A stretch of 47,424 nt of DNA from Porphyromonadaceae bacterium (lineage in GTDB: Bacteria > Bacteroidota > Bacteroidia > Bacteroidales > UBA12481), in NCBI GenBank assembly GCA_007280905.1, contig QYQM01000144.1, positions 1 to 47,424 of the forward strand, read 5' to 3'. The notes below the pieces were generated by a model. That model did no database searches and was not told where the DNA came from. It saw only the letters and a list, made by a program, of their open reading frames with translations. Shown piece by piece: positions 1 through 10,300 of the stretch; the first letter of the stretch is position 1; each line of letters begins with the position of its first letter. Made by a program: the position numbers and the translations under genes.

Positions 1-44
1 GGGCTGAAAGATACCTGGGCAAAGATGCAGGGATGATGTGTTGA
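1..44 (+). other. Possible 3' tail of an upstream gene
   Basis: Two forward frames are open from the window edge and stop within the first 44 bases: one ends ...TWAKMQG at 36, the other ...LGKDAGMMC at 44. Either could be the C-terminus of a gene starting outside the window. Too little is visible to choose a frame or a function. Confidence 0.2.
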
Positions 45-122
45 TTTGACAAACATTAACGGCAAGATGCTCCAGATTTTCGACAGAATTTGGACATATC
101 TTAGCTTTTCTAATCCAATTAC

Positions 123-800
123 ATGAAGATTTTGGTGGTGGAAGATGAGCGCCCCTTGCTTGAATCCCTTGTTGAGTTTATCAGTAAAACAGGGCATATC
201 TGTGAGCAGGCGGACAACTTTAAGATAGCTTTGTTGAAAATTGATTTATATCAGTATGATCTCATCATTCTGGATGTCGGATTACCGGATGGAAACGGAT
301 TAAATCTGATACCAATATTAAAATCCACCCGTCCGGATACAGGCATCCTTATAATATCCGCCAGAACCTCTTTGGATGACAAAGTCAATGGATTAGAATT
401 CGGAGCGGACGATTATCTGACAAAGCCTTTTCACCTGGCCGAGCTGAATGCGCGTATCCGTGCTATTTATCGGCGTCGGAATGCCACCGGAAGAAGTTTT
501 CTGGAGATCGGTGATATTCATCTTTATCAGGATGAATATCAGGCATATGTACAAGATCAACCTCTCAGTCTGACGCGGAAGGAATTTGATTTGTTGATTT
601 TCTTTATCAATAACCAAAACCGGGTTCTGACAAAAGAAAGCATTGCGGAACATTTATGGGGCGACCATATGGATTTGTCGGACAGCTTCGATTTTGTGTA
701 TACATACATAAAGAATATCCGGAAGAAAATTCAGGAACAGGGGGGTAAGGACTATATTAAGACGATCTATGGGTTAGGCTACAAATTCTCGGTTGAATGA
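123..800 (+). CDS. OmpR/PhoB-family response regulator
   Basis: Cytoplasmic transcription factor of 225 residues, the usual length for the family. The receiver domain (about 1-118) has the acidic pair E7/D8, the phospho-acceptor D51 in LIILDVGLPDG, and the switch lysine in LTKPF near residue 100. The C-terminal winged helix (about 128-222) ends in the typical YIKTIYGLGYKF motif. The next gene starts at 797 with a 4-bp ATGA overlap, so the two are translationally coupled and the kinase at 797-2071 is the likely partner. The targets are unknown; the PepSY-like and outer-membrane genes downstream are natural candidates. No convincing Bacteroidota -33/-7 promoter was found in the 122 bases upstream. 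Confidence 0.93.
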   Translation: MKILVVEDERPLLESLVEFISKTGHICEQADNFKIALLKIDLYQYDLIILDVGLPDGNGLNLIPILKSTRPDTGILIISARTSLDDKVNGLEFGADDYLTKPFHLAELNARIRAIYRRRNATGRSFLEIGDIHLYQDEYQAYVQDQPLSLTRKEFDLLIFFINNQNRVLTKESIAEHLWGDHMDLSDSFDFVYTYIKNIRKKIQEQGGKDYIKTIYGLGYKFSVE

Positions 801-2071
801 AACTGTTACAAAAAGTTAATCGCAATTATCTATGGTACACGGCAGTAGTATTCCTTATCGTTAGTTTTGGATTATGTATCACATTAACGAAAATTGTCAG
901 GAACGAAGTAGATGAAAAACTATTCCTTCAATTCCAGATGGTTAGGGAACAAATCAATATTAATCCTGGCTTATCCGGAATTGATCATTTAGTCACGGTC
1001 GAGAAACTGACACTCTTGCGCTCTCCGAGCTTTAACTTTAAAGATACTTTTCTGGTGGAGAAACCTGAACAGGAATTGGAAAAATATCGTTATCTGACGG
1101 CAATTGACACATTGAATGGAAACAGTTATCGTTTTGAGACTTGGGCTTCGCTCATCCCAACAAGCGAATTCCTATGGGCATTGCTGCTTACAGTAGGATT
1201 TGCCATGCTTCTCCTAGTTTTGGGAATGCTGGTCCTGAATCAGCGGATTGCCAAAAGGGTATGGAAGCCTTTCCGGCAATATTTGGATCAGCTCAATGGG
1301 TTTTCATTTGAAAAACCTAAAAAAATTTCCTTGTCGCCATCAGATATTGATGAATTCATGGAACTCCGGCAGGTGCTGGAATCGTTTACAACAAAAGCCC
1401 AGTCTGACTTCAATAGTCTTAAAGAATTTACAGTAAATGCTTCACATGAAATGCAAACCCCGCTGGCTATAATACAGGCCCGACTCGATGATCTTACTCA
1501 GATCGGAACGATGGACCCTGAGCAAGCCAGGCATATGCAAGCCATGCAGCAAGCGCTGAGCCGATTGTCGAGGCTGAATCAGACACTGATTTTGCTTACC
1601 CGTATCGAGAATAATCAATTTTCCGGCCTGAAACCAATTGAACTATCGACCTTTATCACCGGTCAGGTAGAAGAAATTCAGGAACTCGTTCAAATAAAAA
1701 ACCTGAAAATCAGCGTTGACCTAACCGAAAAGGTAGTCATTGTTCAACCGGATTTATTGGATATCGCAATCGGAAATCTAATAGGGAATTGCATCAGGCA
1801 CGCTGCTCCAGGAACCAAGATCAGTATTGCTTTAGATAGTAGATCATTAACTTTTAGAAATGAAGGTCCGCCCGTTTTATCGGATCCCAATATGTTTTTC
1901 AACCCCTTTGTCAAAGGTGATACTGCCTCCGGTTCCCTGGGACTGGGACTGTCATTGGTTAAAAAGATCTGCGATCACTTCCGGTGGACCATAGGGTACC
2001 AATATGAATCAGGATTTCATACACTTAAAATTATTTTCCTGGCACAGGATTACGACAGAATTCCTGAATAG
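797..2071 (+). CDS. Membrane sensor histidine kinase
   Basis: Inner-membrane two-component kinase of 424 residues. Membrane helices lie at about 12-32 and 126-148, bracketing a periplasmic sensor of about 95 residues with no recognised ligand fold. The DHp helix carries the phospho-acceptor H217 in NASHEMQTPL, a variant of HELRTPL that is common in Bacteroidota. The catalytic ATPase domain shows an N-box-like GNLIGNCIRHA and a G-box GLGLSLVKKIC near the C-terminus. The ATGA overlap with the response regulator fixes the start and supports pairing. The signal is unknown. Confidence 0.93.
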   Translation: MKLLQKVNRNYLWYTAVVFLIVSFGLCITLTKIVRNEVDEKLFLQFQMVREQININPGLSGIDHLVTVEKLTLLRSPSFNFKDTFLVEKPEQELEKYRYLTAIDTLNGNSYRFETWASLIPTSEFLWALLLTVGFAMLLLVLGMLVLNQRIAKRVWKPFRQYLDQLNGFSFEKPKKISLSPSDIDEFMELRQVLESFTTKAQSDFNSLKEFTVNASHEMQTPLAIIQARLDDLTQIGTMDPEQARHMQAMQQALSRLSRLNQTLILLTRIENNQFSGLKPIELSTFITGQVEEIQELVQIKNLKISVDLTEKVVIVQPDLLDIAIGNLIGNCIRHAAPGTKISIALDSRSLTFRNEGPPVLSDPNMFFNPFVKGDTASGSLGLGLSLVKKICDHFRWTIGYQYESGFHTLKIIFLAQDYDRIPE

Positions 2072-2105
2072 TTTTAGACTGTATTTCAACTAATTTTTTA
2101 CAATT

Positions 2106-2579
2106 ATGAAAAACAATTTTATCTATGCACCCTTGACAATCCTTGCCTTATTGGTGATGTTTCCCGCCTGCGCCCAGAAAAAGGATGTACCCGAAGCAGT
2201 CAAAAAAGCTTTTGTATCGCGGTTCGCTGAAGCAAAGAGTATTAAATGGTCTTCCGAATCAGTCACTGAGTTTGAAGCCGAATTCAAACTTAATGGCAAT
2301 GAAATGTCAGCCAATTTTGATCCGCAGGGAACATGGATGGAAACGGAATCTGAACTGACTGCTTCAGACTTACCACCAACTGTACTTAAAAGCATTCAGA
2401 CCGACTTTAATGGATTTAAAATTAAAGAGATAGCAAAGATTGAGACTCCGGATCAAGGCATTTCCTTTGAGGTGGCTATAAAAAAAGCTAAAGAGCAATT
2501 TGAACTCGTTCTGGATGGCTCCGGTAAACTCCTTAAAAAAGTTGATTTGAACAAAGAGGAGGAGGGAGAAGAAAAATAA
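2106..2579 (+). CDS. PepSY-like (BLIP-like) periplasmic lipoprotein
   Basis: A protein of 157 residues with an export signal at 1-23 and a possible lipobox ending at the cysteine of FPACAQ. The mature part has two repeats of the beta-lactamase-inhibitor-like PepSY-like fold, recognisable from VPEAVKKAFVSRFAEAKSIKW followed by DLPPTVLKSIQTDF. Such proteins are often encoded beside two-component systems in Bacteroidota, and this one follows the kinase by 34 bases, probably in the same operon. The C-terminus is unusually acidic and lysine-rich (KEEEGEEK). The molecular role is not established; folding or sensor modulation in the periplasm is a family-level guess. Confidence 0.75.
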   Translation: MKNNFIYAPLTILALLVMFPACAQKKDVPEAVKKAFVSRFAEAKSIKWSSESVTEFEAEFKLNGNEMSANFDPQGTWMETESELTASDLPPTVLKSIQTDFNGFKIKEIAKIETPDQGISFEVAIKKAKEQFELVLDGSGKLLKKVDLNKEEEGEEK

Positions 2580-2672
2580 ATAAAAAATAGCCCGGTATAA
2601 CTCAGGTATTTTTGTTCTTACTCCCACCGCTAAAATTGAAATAGCTCACTTTTTTATTAGAATTTCCCCTAT

Positions 2673-3944
2673 ATGAATATTGTAAATCTGGTCTCATTGG
2701 GATTGTTATTACCCATGGTAGCGTTGAATGTCAGTGGGCAGGTGGTTACGAGCACTGATAATCCAAGAGATTTAGCGATCCGGGTTTTTATGGATTGCTC
2801 CAGTTGCGACATCGACTATATACGCAGAGAGATACCATACGTAAACTATGTCCGCGATCCCAAAGAATGTGATGTTCATATACTGGTTACAAGACAATCA
2901 ACCGGATCGGGCGGCAGGGAATATCAGATTGCCATGATCGGAAAGAATAAATTCGAAGGCCAGGATGAAAAGGTGGTTTATACCTCATCTCCGGATGAAA
3001 CCAGTGACCTGATCAGGCAGGGCTATACCCGGATAATTGCCTTAGGACTAATGAAATATGTGGCAAACACCCCTCTGGCCAGTCATCTCAATATAAGTTA
3101 TGACCTTAAGGATAGTGCTGAAAACAGCCAGAATATTGTTGAAGATCAATGGAAAAGCTGGGTTTATAATCTGGATTTGCAAGGAGATTTTACCAAGCAG
3201 GAAACGTATTCCAGTTTGCAATTGGAATCCGGTGTCTCTGCTACCAAGATAACTCCGGAATGGAAGGTTGACCTGAATGGTAATTATTATAGTTTCCAAA
3301 GAACTTATATACTGGAAGATACAACAATTTTATCTCACAGGAACGGTGCTACCCTCAGTAACTTAACGGTAAAAAGTATTGGGAACCATTGGTCCATCGG
3401 AGAAAGATCGCATATCTCAACAGACTCATATTCCAATAATCGGTTTAGCTGGTCAATCTACCCGGCGATTGAATATGACTATTTCCCCTATGCCGAGTCA
3501 AACCGCAAACAGCTGATTTTTCAGTACCGGGTCGGATATGGATACAATTATTACCGGGATACCACCCTGTATGATAAAATTGAAGAGGGGCTTTTTCGCC
3601 ATCAATTATTAATAGCCCTGCAGGTTCGTCAGCCATGGGGTAACATATTCGGTTCACTTCAGGGATCGCAATATCTCCATGATTGGTCAAAGAATAGTTT
3701 AAGTTTCGGAGCCGGAATATATCTCAGGATACTCAAAGGATTATCTCTCACAATAGAAGGACAGGCAGCCTTGATCCACGACCAGTTATCGTTGCCCAAA
3801 GCCGGGGCTACCCCTGAAGAGGTCCTGCTGCGTCAGCAGCAGATTGCCTCACAATATGAATTCGATCTCGAATTCGGGCTTCGGTATACCTTCGGATCCA
3901 TTTACAATAATATTGTTAATCCGCGCATGGCAGGCAACGAATAA
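2673..3944 (+). CDS. Hypothetical outer-membrane beta-barrel-type protein
   Basis: A protein of 423 residues with a signal peptide (about 1-22, ending VSGQ). Residues 30-130 form a small alpha/beta region with the cysteine pair FMDCSSCD and the stretch CDVHILVTRQ. From about residue 160 to the end the sequence alternates aromatic and polar residues in short strands (WKVDLNGNYYSFQRTY, FGLRYTFGSIYNN), as expected for a DUF481-like outer-membrane barrel. The function is unknown. It may be in the operon of the two-component system (94 bases after the PepSY-like gene) and could be its target. The stop codon is followed at once by the heptad-repeat hairpin at 3956-4110. Confidence 0.65.
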   Translation: MNIVNLVSLGLLLPMVALNVSGQVVTSTDNPRDLAIRVFMDCSSCDIDYIRREIPYVNYVRDPKECDVHILVTRQSTGSGGREYQIAMIGKNKFEGQDEKVVYTSSPDETSDLIRQGYTRIIALGLMKYVANTPLASHLNISYDLKDSAENSQNIVEDQWKSWVYNLDLQGDFTKQETYSSLQLESGVSATKITPEWKVDLNGNYYSFQRTYILEDTTILSHRNGATLSNLTVKSIGNHWSIGERSHISTDSYSNNRFSWSIYPAIEYDYFPYAESNRKQLIFQYRVGYGYNYYRDTTLYDKIEEGLFRHQLLIALQVRQPWGNIFGSLQGSQYLHDWSKNSLSFGAGIYLRILKGLSLTIEGQAALIHDQLSLPKAGATPEEVLLRQQQIASQYEFDLEFGLRYTFGSIYNNIVNPRMAGNE

Positions 3945-3955
3945 GGCTAAATCGG

Positions 3956-4110
3956 GGCTCAAGGCGCAAGGCGCAAGTAAGTTTAAAGGAGAAAAGAGAT
4001 GGCCAAGGATTTAAGCAGCTTCGGGCTGCGTTTTATTCCTTGATTTGTTTTTTCTTTTTTCATCCTTACTTGCGCCTTGCGCCTTGAACCTTGAGCCTTA
4101 TTTGCGCCTT
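3956..4110. repeat. Heptad-repeat hairpin element, copy A
   Basis: Left arm 3956-3981 is GGCTC plus AAGGCGC units ending AAGTAAG. Right arm 4065-4110 is CTTACTT plus GCGCCTT/GAGCCTT units. The arms are complementary and enclose about 83 bp. Inside are TTTAAAG just after the left arm, then CCAAGGAT, a small GCAGC/GCTGC stem and TCCTTGATTTG, then a pyrimidine-rich run before the right arm. The same internal words recur in copies at 24116-24260 and 45535-45666. It sits between two forward genes and could also act as a transcription terminator. Confidence 0.85.
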
Positions 4111-4162
4111 GTACTGAATTATTTTCCTATATTGGTATCACCAATTCTTCATTTAATTCCGA

Positions 4163-7075
4163 ATGATGGCACCGAAGCGATCCCGAATAATTATCCTGAT
4201 CAGGATACTGCTGGGGCTTGCCATCATTTTGTTATCCCAGACAGCGGTTGGCCAGGTCAAGAACAGGGGCATCCCTCATATCATTAATTATCCCAAAAAG
4301 GTTTATAACGCGGCTACGCAAAACTGGTGCATTACTCAGGACATCAGAGGATTCATGTATTTTGGCAATAGTGATGGACTGCTGGAATTCGATGGCAAAC
4401 GCTGGCGGTTATACTCCCTGGCCGATCCTTTTATGTACCGTGCAATATTCGTGGCTCTAAGCGGAGACATCTATGTTGGCCTTACCAACGATTTCGGGAT
4501 CATGAAACCCGACGAAAAGGGAATGTTAAAGTATCAGTCTATTTCTCAGAAGTTTCCGCAACTTGCTGTTAGTTTTAATGACATCTGGAAAATATTTGAA
4601 ACTCCGGATGGCATCTATTTCCAGTCGAAAAACAAAATCTTTCTGTATCATAATGATAATTTGGATGTTATCCTACCGGATAAAGAGTTCAACTTTTTAC
4701 ATAAGGTGAATAAAACCCTGTACACTTCGGAACGGCACCTCGGGCTGATCCTCATAACGGGGACTCACACTCAGCGCGCTCCGGGAGGGGAAGTGTTTAT
4801 TGGTAAAAATATCGAAACGATCATTCCTTTTGATGAGACCCATGTGATTATCGGCACGGCTAAAAACGGGTTGTATCTGTATGATGGAAAAACAGCTGTT
4901 CCCTGGGCCAAAGAAGCCTCGGATTTTTTAGCAGAAAATTTCATCTTTTGCGGCACTCAGATCAAAAAGAAATACTTTGCCTTCGGTTCCATCAGGAACG
5001 GAGTGCTGATCATCGATAAAAGCGGTAAACCCATTCAGCATATCAATCAGGCCAAAGGCCTGCAAAACAATACGGTACTGAGCATTTTCTCCGACCGTGA
5101 CAATAACCTCTGGCTCGGACTTGACCAGGGAATTTCTTTCATTGAAATCAACTCACCTATAACGTATTATTCCTACGGTAAATCACTGCCGGGGACCGGG
5201 TATTGTTCAATCAATGCGAACGGATCGATCTATGCAGGCACCAATCAGGGATTGTTTGTAAAAAAATGGACCGATTACGAAAATCCGCTCAGCAACGACG
5301 ACAAATTTATTCCGGTTCCAGGTACACAAGGGCAAGTGTGGTCGTTACGCTTTATAGATAATACCCTGTTTTGCGGTCATAATGCAGGAACATTCATAAT
5401 CAGGAACAATCAGGCTGATCTGATTTCAGACATTGCCGGGGGTTGGGATTACCTGAGGCTGAAAAGCCAACCGGATTTTATCATTGAAGGAACTTATACC
5501 GGGATCTCCATTTTTAGCCGGGATAACGGCAAGTGGACATTCAACCATACCCTGTCAGGATTTAATGAAAGTACACGGTTTATCACTGAAGATAGCGATG
5601 GATCCCTGTGGGTGGCTCATGGCGGACTGGGCATTTTCCGGGTGGTTCCCAACAAGTCGCTGACAGCGGCAACACCGGTGAGGGTGTACAACGAATCTGA
5701 CGGCCTGCCCTCACGATATCGAAATTCAGTATATAAAATTGATAACCAGATACTATTCACTACGATATCAGGTATCTACCGATATAAAAAAGCTACCGAT
5801 TCCTTTGAACCTGATGCCATTTATGCCAGCCTGGTTGGCAAAGAACCGGTCAATTCCTTATCGGAGGATACTGAAGGGAATATCTGGTTCTTCAAACCCA
5901 CAGAAATAGGCATCATACGATCAGGAGGCGGTGATATTAAAAGTGTGGAAAAACGTCCGTTCAACCCATTAAAAAACCTGACCAAGCGAGGTTTTGAACA
6001 TGTAAACGTTATTGATGAAACCAATATTTTCCTGGCCTGCGAAGAAGGATTTGCCCATTACGATCCTTCATTCCCGGCAAAATACCCGGAATCACGAGAA
6101 TGCTATATCCGCTCATTAACAGGAACAGGAGATTCAACCATAACTTTTTTCGGGGGTATGTTCACGAATAAAAACGGCTTACCTGTTGCTAATCAGGATA
6201 ATGATAAACCTATCCGGATTCCCTATGCCTATCATAACCTTCACTTTGAATATTCGGTTCCTCTTTTTGATAATCCAGATGACATACTATTCAGCTATTT
6301 ACTTGAAGGATATGACCATAGCCGAAGCGAATGGTCCTCGGAAGATGTAAAAGAATACACGGGTTTACGGGAAGGTTCGTATGTTTTTCAGGTAAAAGGG
6401 AAGAGCATTTACAACATAGAAACCCCGGATACCTTTATCAGATTTCGCATACTTCCGCCATGGTATCGAAGTGTTATTGCCTTTATCCTGTATATCCTGA
6501 TCGTGTTGGTTATAACGGGGTATGCGGTGAGATTGATTATTGTTAAAATACGCCGGGATAAGAAGCACATTTCCCTGAAACATGAAAGGGATATAAATCA
6601 GGCCAGGCAGCAGCATATCGCGGAATCGCTCGAAGCGGAAATATCACACAAAAACAAGCAATTGGCCACTTCGATTTCCGGTCTGCTCAGGAAAAACGAA
6701 TTTTTGATTCAGCTGAAGGACGAGATAGTAAAAATTGCTGATAAGACTTCCAATCCTGCAGCAGAAGAGAGGTTAAAGAAAATTATGGCCAGTGTTGATG
6801 AAAATTTAGAAGCCGATAATGAGTACGAGCAATTTGAAGATCATTTCGATGCTGTTCATGACAATTTCTTAAAGACCCTTAAAAAACAGTTCCTTCACTT
6901 GACGCCGAAGGACTTGCGGTTGTGTGCATATCTGCGAATGAACCTGAGCACAAAGGAAATTGCCCCGTTGTTAAACATCTCGCCACGAGGGGTAGAAATC
7001 AGCCGGTATCGCCTCCGGAAAAAGATGAACCTGCCCCATGACGCGAACCTCATTGAATTTATGCTAAGCATCTGA
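4163..7075 (+). CDS. Membrane sensor-regulator: beta-propeller, Y_Y_Y domain, LuxR-type HTH
   Basis: A one-component regulator of 970 residues, probably anchored in the inner membrane with its sensor outside. Residues 8-30 are a signal or anchor. About 35-680 form Reg_prop-type beta-propeller blades (repeats such as DNNLWLGLDQGISFIE and DGSLWVAHGGLGIF). About 690-770 are a Y_Y_Y domain (GLREGSYVFQVKG). A membrane helix at about 775-798 is followed by a coiled coil (800-890). The C-terminal 65 residues are a LuxR-like HTH (LTPKDLRLCAYLRMNLSTKEIA). No histidine-kinase or receiver domain is present, unlike hybrid two-component systems of the same layout. Immediately upstream of susCD, it is the likely glucan-responsive activator of this locus. 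ATG at 4163 or 4166 are equivalent starts. Confidence 0.88.
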   Translation: MMAPKRSRIIILIRILLGLAIILLSQTAVGQVKNRGIPHIINYPKKVYNAATQNWCITQDIRGFMYFGNSDGLLEFDGKRWRLYSLADPFMYRAIFVALSGDIYVGLTNDFGIMKPDEKGMLKYQSISQKFPQLAVSFNDIWKIFETPDGIYFQSKNKIFLYHNDNLDVILPDKEFNFLHKVNKTLYTSERHLGLILITGTHTQRAPGGEVFIGKNIETIIPFDETHVIIGTAKNGLYLYDGKTAVPWAKEASDFLAENFIFCGTQIKKKYFAFGSIRNGVLIIDKSGKPIQHINQAKGLQNNTVLSIFSDRDNNLWLGLDQGISFIEINSPITYYSYGKSLPGTGYCSINANGSIYAGTNQGLFVKKWTDYENPLSNDDKFIPVPGTQGQVWSLRFIDNTLFCGHNAGTFIIRNNQADLISDIAGGWDYLRLKSQPDFIIEGTYTGISIFSRDNGKWTFNHTLSGFNESTRFITEDSDGSLWVAHGGLGIFRVVPNKSLTAATPVRVYNESDGLPSRYRNSVYKIDNQILFTTISGIYRYKKATDSFEPDAIYASLVGKEPVNSLSEDTEGNIWFFKPTEIGIIRSGGGDIKSVEKRPFNPLKNLTKRGFEHVNVIDETNIFLACEEGFAHYDPSFPAKYPESRECYIRSLTGTGDSTITFFGGMFTNKNGLPVANQDNDKPIRIPYAYHNLHFEYSVPLFDNPDDILFSYLLEGYDHSRSEWSSEDVKEYTGLREGSYVFQVKGKSIYNIETPDTFIRFRILPPWYRSVIAFILYILIVLVITGYAVRLIIVKIRRDKKHISLKHERDINQARQQHIAESLEAEISHKNKQLATSISGLLRKNEFLIQLKDEIVKIADKTSNPAAEERLKKIMASVDENLEADNEYEQFEDHFDAVHDNFLKTLKKQFLHLTPKDLRLCAYLRMNLSTKEIAPLLNISPRGVEISRYRLRKKMNLPHDANLIEFMLSI

Positions 7076-7085
7076 TTTACTTAAT

Positions 7086-7118
7086 TTGATGTAGTATTGA
7101 TGTAGTCAGGATGTGACT
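7086..7118 (+). promoter_or_regulatory. Three 11-bp direct repeats, candidate regulator sites
   Basis: TTGATGTAGTA, TTGATGTAGTC and the weaker AGGATGTGACT follow each other with an exact 11-bp period. A fourth partial copy, AGGATGTGTAA, lies at 7169-7179. They sit just after the regulator gene and about 180 bp before susC, where one-helical-turn spacing would suit a dimeric or oligomeric HTH activator. Binding is inferred. Confidence 0.5.
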
Positions 7119-7300
7119 GTTATGTGTTTTTCACTAAGTCCCACTTTTATTATTGTCTTAGATTTACCAGGATGTGTAACTGAGTGGTTTCAATCACTAT
7201 GTGCGTAATCTGAATTTATAATCGCTGTTGGCAACTTTAAATCGCGGTTTTTTGGAAGAAGATAATATTGAGAAACAATTTATAACCTAATGCTAATTAT

Positions 7301-10300
7301 ATGTATTTGAAAATTTCACGATTATTAAAAGTAACCGTTGCCGTTATAATTTTCGGCATGGTTGTCGGCTCCGCCGCAGCTCAGGGGCTTTTGGTTTCCG
7401 GGACGGTTTCCGATGAAAAAGGAAATGGACTTCCCGGAGTTAATGTGCTGGTCAAAGGCACTTCCATTGGTATTTCAACTGATGCCTCAGGAAAATACTC
7501 CATCAGTGTACCAAATGCCAAAGCAACTTTGCTGTTCAGCTATGTCGGCTATCTTTCAACAGAAGAAGCTGTTAATGGCAGGGCCGTGGTCAATGTTTCG
7601 ATGAAACCTTCAGCCTATGACCTTGCAGAAGCAGTGGTTGTGGGTTATGGTCTCCAGAAGAAAAGTCTGATTACCGGTTCAATTGCCAGAGTGTCCTCTG
7701 AGGAAATGGCACGGGGCAATAACCTGCGGATCAACCAGGCTTTGCAGGGAAAAACAGCAGGTGTTGTTATAATGAACAACTCTGGACAGCCGGGTGACTT
7801 TGTATCCGTCAGGATCAGGGGTATCGGGACTAATGGCGATGCTGAACCGTTATACATTGTTGACGGGTTGCCAACCAACGGATACGGTATTGATTACCTT
7901 AGCCCGTCGGATATTGAATCCGTTGAAGTTCTGAAGGATGCTGCTTCTGCAGCGATCTACGGTGCCCGCGCTGCCAACGGTGTAATTCTTATTACCACCA
8001 AACGCGGAGGCACAGGAAAAACCCAGATTACCTATGAAAACTATGTTGGCGTTCAGAATCCATGGCGCAAACTGGATGTTTTAAACAAGAACGATTACCT
8101 GATGCTTCAAAATGAAGCAGCCGCAAATGCAGGCCAACCCTGGAAATTCTCACAGGCTATGATGGATACCCTGAAATGGGATACCGATTGGCAGGATCAG
8201 ATGTTCAACTACAACGCTCCGAAAACTAATCATCAGATTACCTTTTCGGGTGGGAACAACAAGGCCAGCTTCATGAGTTCAATCAACTATTATAAGCAGG
8301 ACGGTATCGTGGCCAAAGGTAAATCGCAATTTGAACGTTTTACTTATAAGCTGAATACCGATTGGGATATGAATTTCGTTAAGGTAGGATCGAGCATAAC
8401 TTTAGCCAACCTGAATAGTAAAGGGATTGCAGCCAACGATCATTTTGCAGCGACCAGTCTGATTCAGGCTCTCAACACCCCTCCTATCGTTCCGGTAACC
8501 TTTGCCGACGGTACCTGGGCAACCCCTGAAGATTTTGGAATCGGGATGCAGGAAATCACCAATCCGATCGCCATGTTATCCTATACCAATAGTGCAACCA
8601 ATACGTATAAAGCTGTTGGAAATGCCTTTGCAACTTTCGATTTCGGCAAACTTTCGGATGCTTTAAATGGCTTAAGTTTCCGCACCTCTTTTGGCGGCGA
8701 ATATGCGTTGGTAATCAACCGCGGATATACCCCAAAATATGATCTTGACGCAACACACAAAACTTTGATCAACGGGGTGTCGAGAAGCGAAGACAACTAT
8801 ATAAACTGGAACCTTGAAAACGTTCTGACCTATGATAAAACCATAGGGTCAAGCCATTTTACGGCATTATTGGGACATGCCGCACAGCGCAACCAATACA
8901 GCAATGTAGGCGGTTCTAAAAACGATGTTATCTTCAGCGATTTCGATCATGCCTATATTGATAATGCTGTTGATCCATTGTCAGCCACAATCTATGGCGG
9001 ATATGGCGACCACACCATGTTGTCCTATTTCGGAAGGATTAATTATGACCTGATGGGACGCTATCTGATTACTGCCATTATGCGTATTGACGGTTCATCA
9101 CGGTTTGGTTCCGCCAATAAATTCGGTACTTTCCCGTCTGTGTCGGCCGGGTGGATCTTCACCCAGGAATCCTTCATGAAAAATACAGCCTCGTGGCTAA
9201 GCTTCGGAAAATTGCGTGCCAGCTGGGGCCGGAACGGGAATGAATCCATTGGGGATTTCCGTTACACATCGATCATGGGCACCGGTTCTATTTATTATTT
9301 TGGTATGGGAAAAAATCAGTATAACGGGATGGTTCCTTCCCGGATTGCCAACCCAAGTCTGAGATGGGAAACCTCGGAACAAACCGACCTTGGATTGGAT
9401 CTGGGCTTCCTGAATAACAAAATGACCTTTACGGCAGACTTCTACAACAAAACAACAAAAGACTGGTTAATCGAAGCTCCTGCCCCGCTGCTCGTAGGAA
9501 ACGTTCCTCCGGTAATCAATGGCGGAACGGTTCAAAATATCGGGTTTGACCTTGAATTAGGATATCGTGAACATGTGGGTGAACTGTACATCGATTTTAA
9601 ATTAATCGGCAATACCAATAAAAATACGGTTCTTGATATTCAGAACGAAGAACAGCGGTTACAAGGCGGCAGCGGCGGATTTGGCCAGGCCGATATTGTA
9701 AGGGCACAGGTCGGATCACCGCTGGGTGTATTTTATGGCGTCAAAACCGATGGGATTTTCCAGAATCAAGCTGAAGTTAATGCCCATGTAGATTCGGTTG
9801 GCCATTTAATTCAGCCCAATGCACAACCGGGTGACTTCCGGTTTGTGGATCAAAACGGTGATGGTACTATCGACAGCGAGGACCGCGTAGAAATCGGTAA
9901 TCCTTATCCCGACTTCACCGGCGGCCTCAATCTGACCCTGGAGTACAAAGGTTTCGATATGAACATGTTCTGGTACGCTTCTTTGGGTGCTCAGGTTTGG
10001 GATGCAACGCGCCGTTATGATATGAACTTTACCAATTACCGCGGTTCAGCCCTCGAACGCTGGACCGGCGAAGGCACCAGCAATACTTATCCGCGCCTGA
10101 CCTATTCCGATCTGAACCAGAATTTTAAAACCCCGAGTGACTTCTGGGTAAAGAATGCCGATTACCTGCGCCTGCGTAACCTGAGCCTTGGCTATACCCT
10201 CCCGGTAAAAGTGACAAGCTGGCTGCATATCAGTAAATTGAGAATCTATCTTGCAGGAGAAAACCTTCTGACATTTACCAAATATGATGGCTATGAACCA

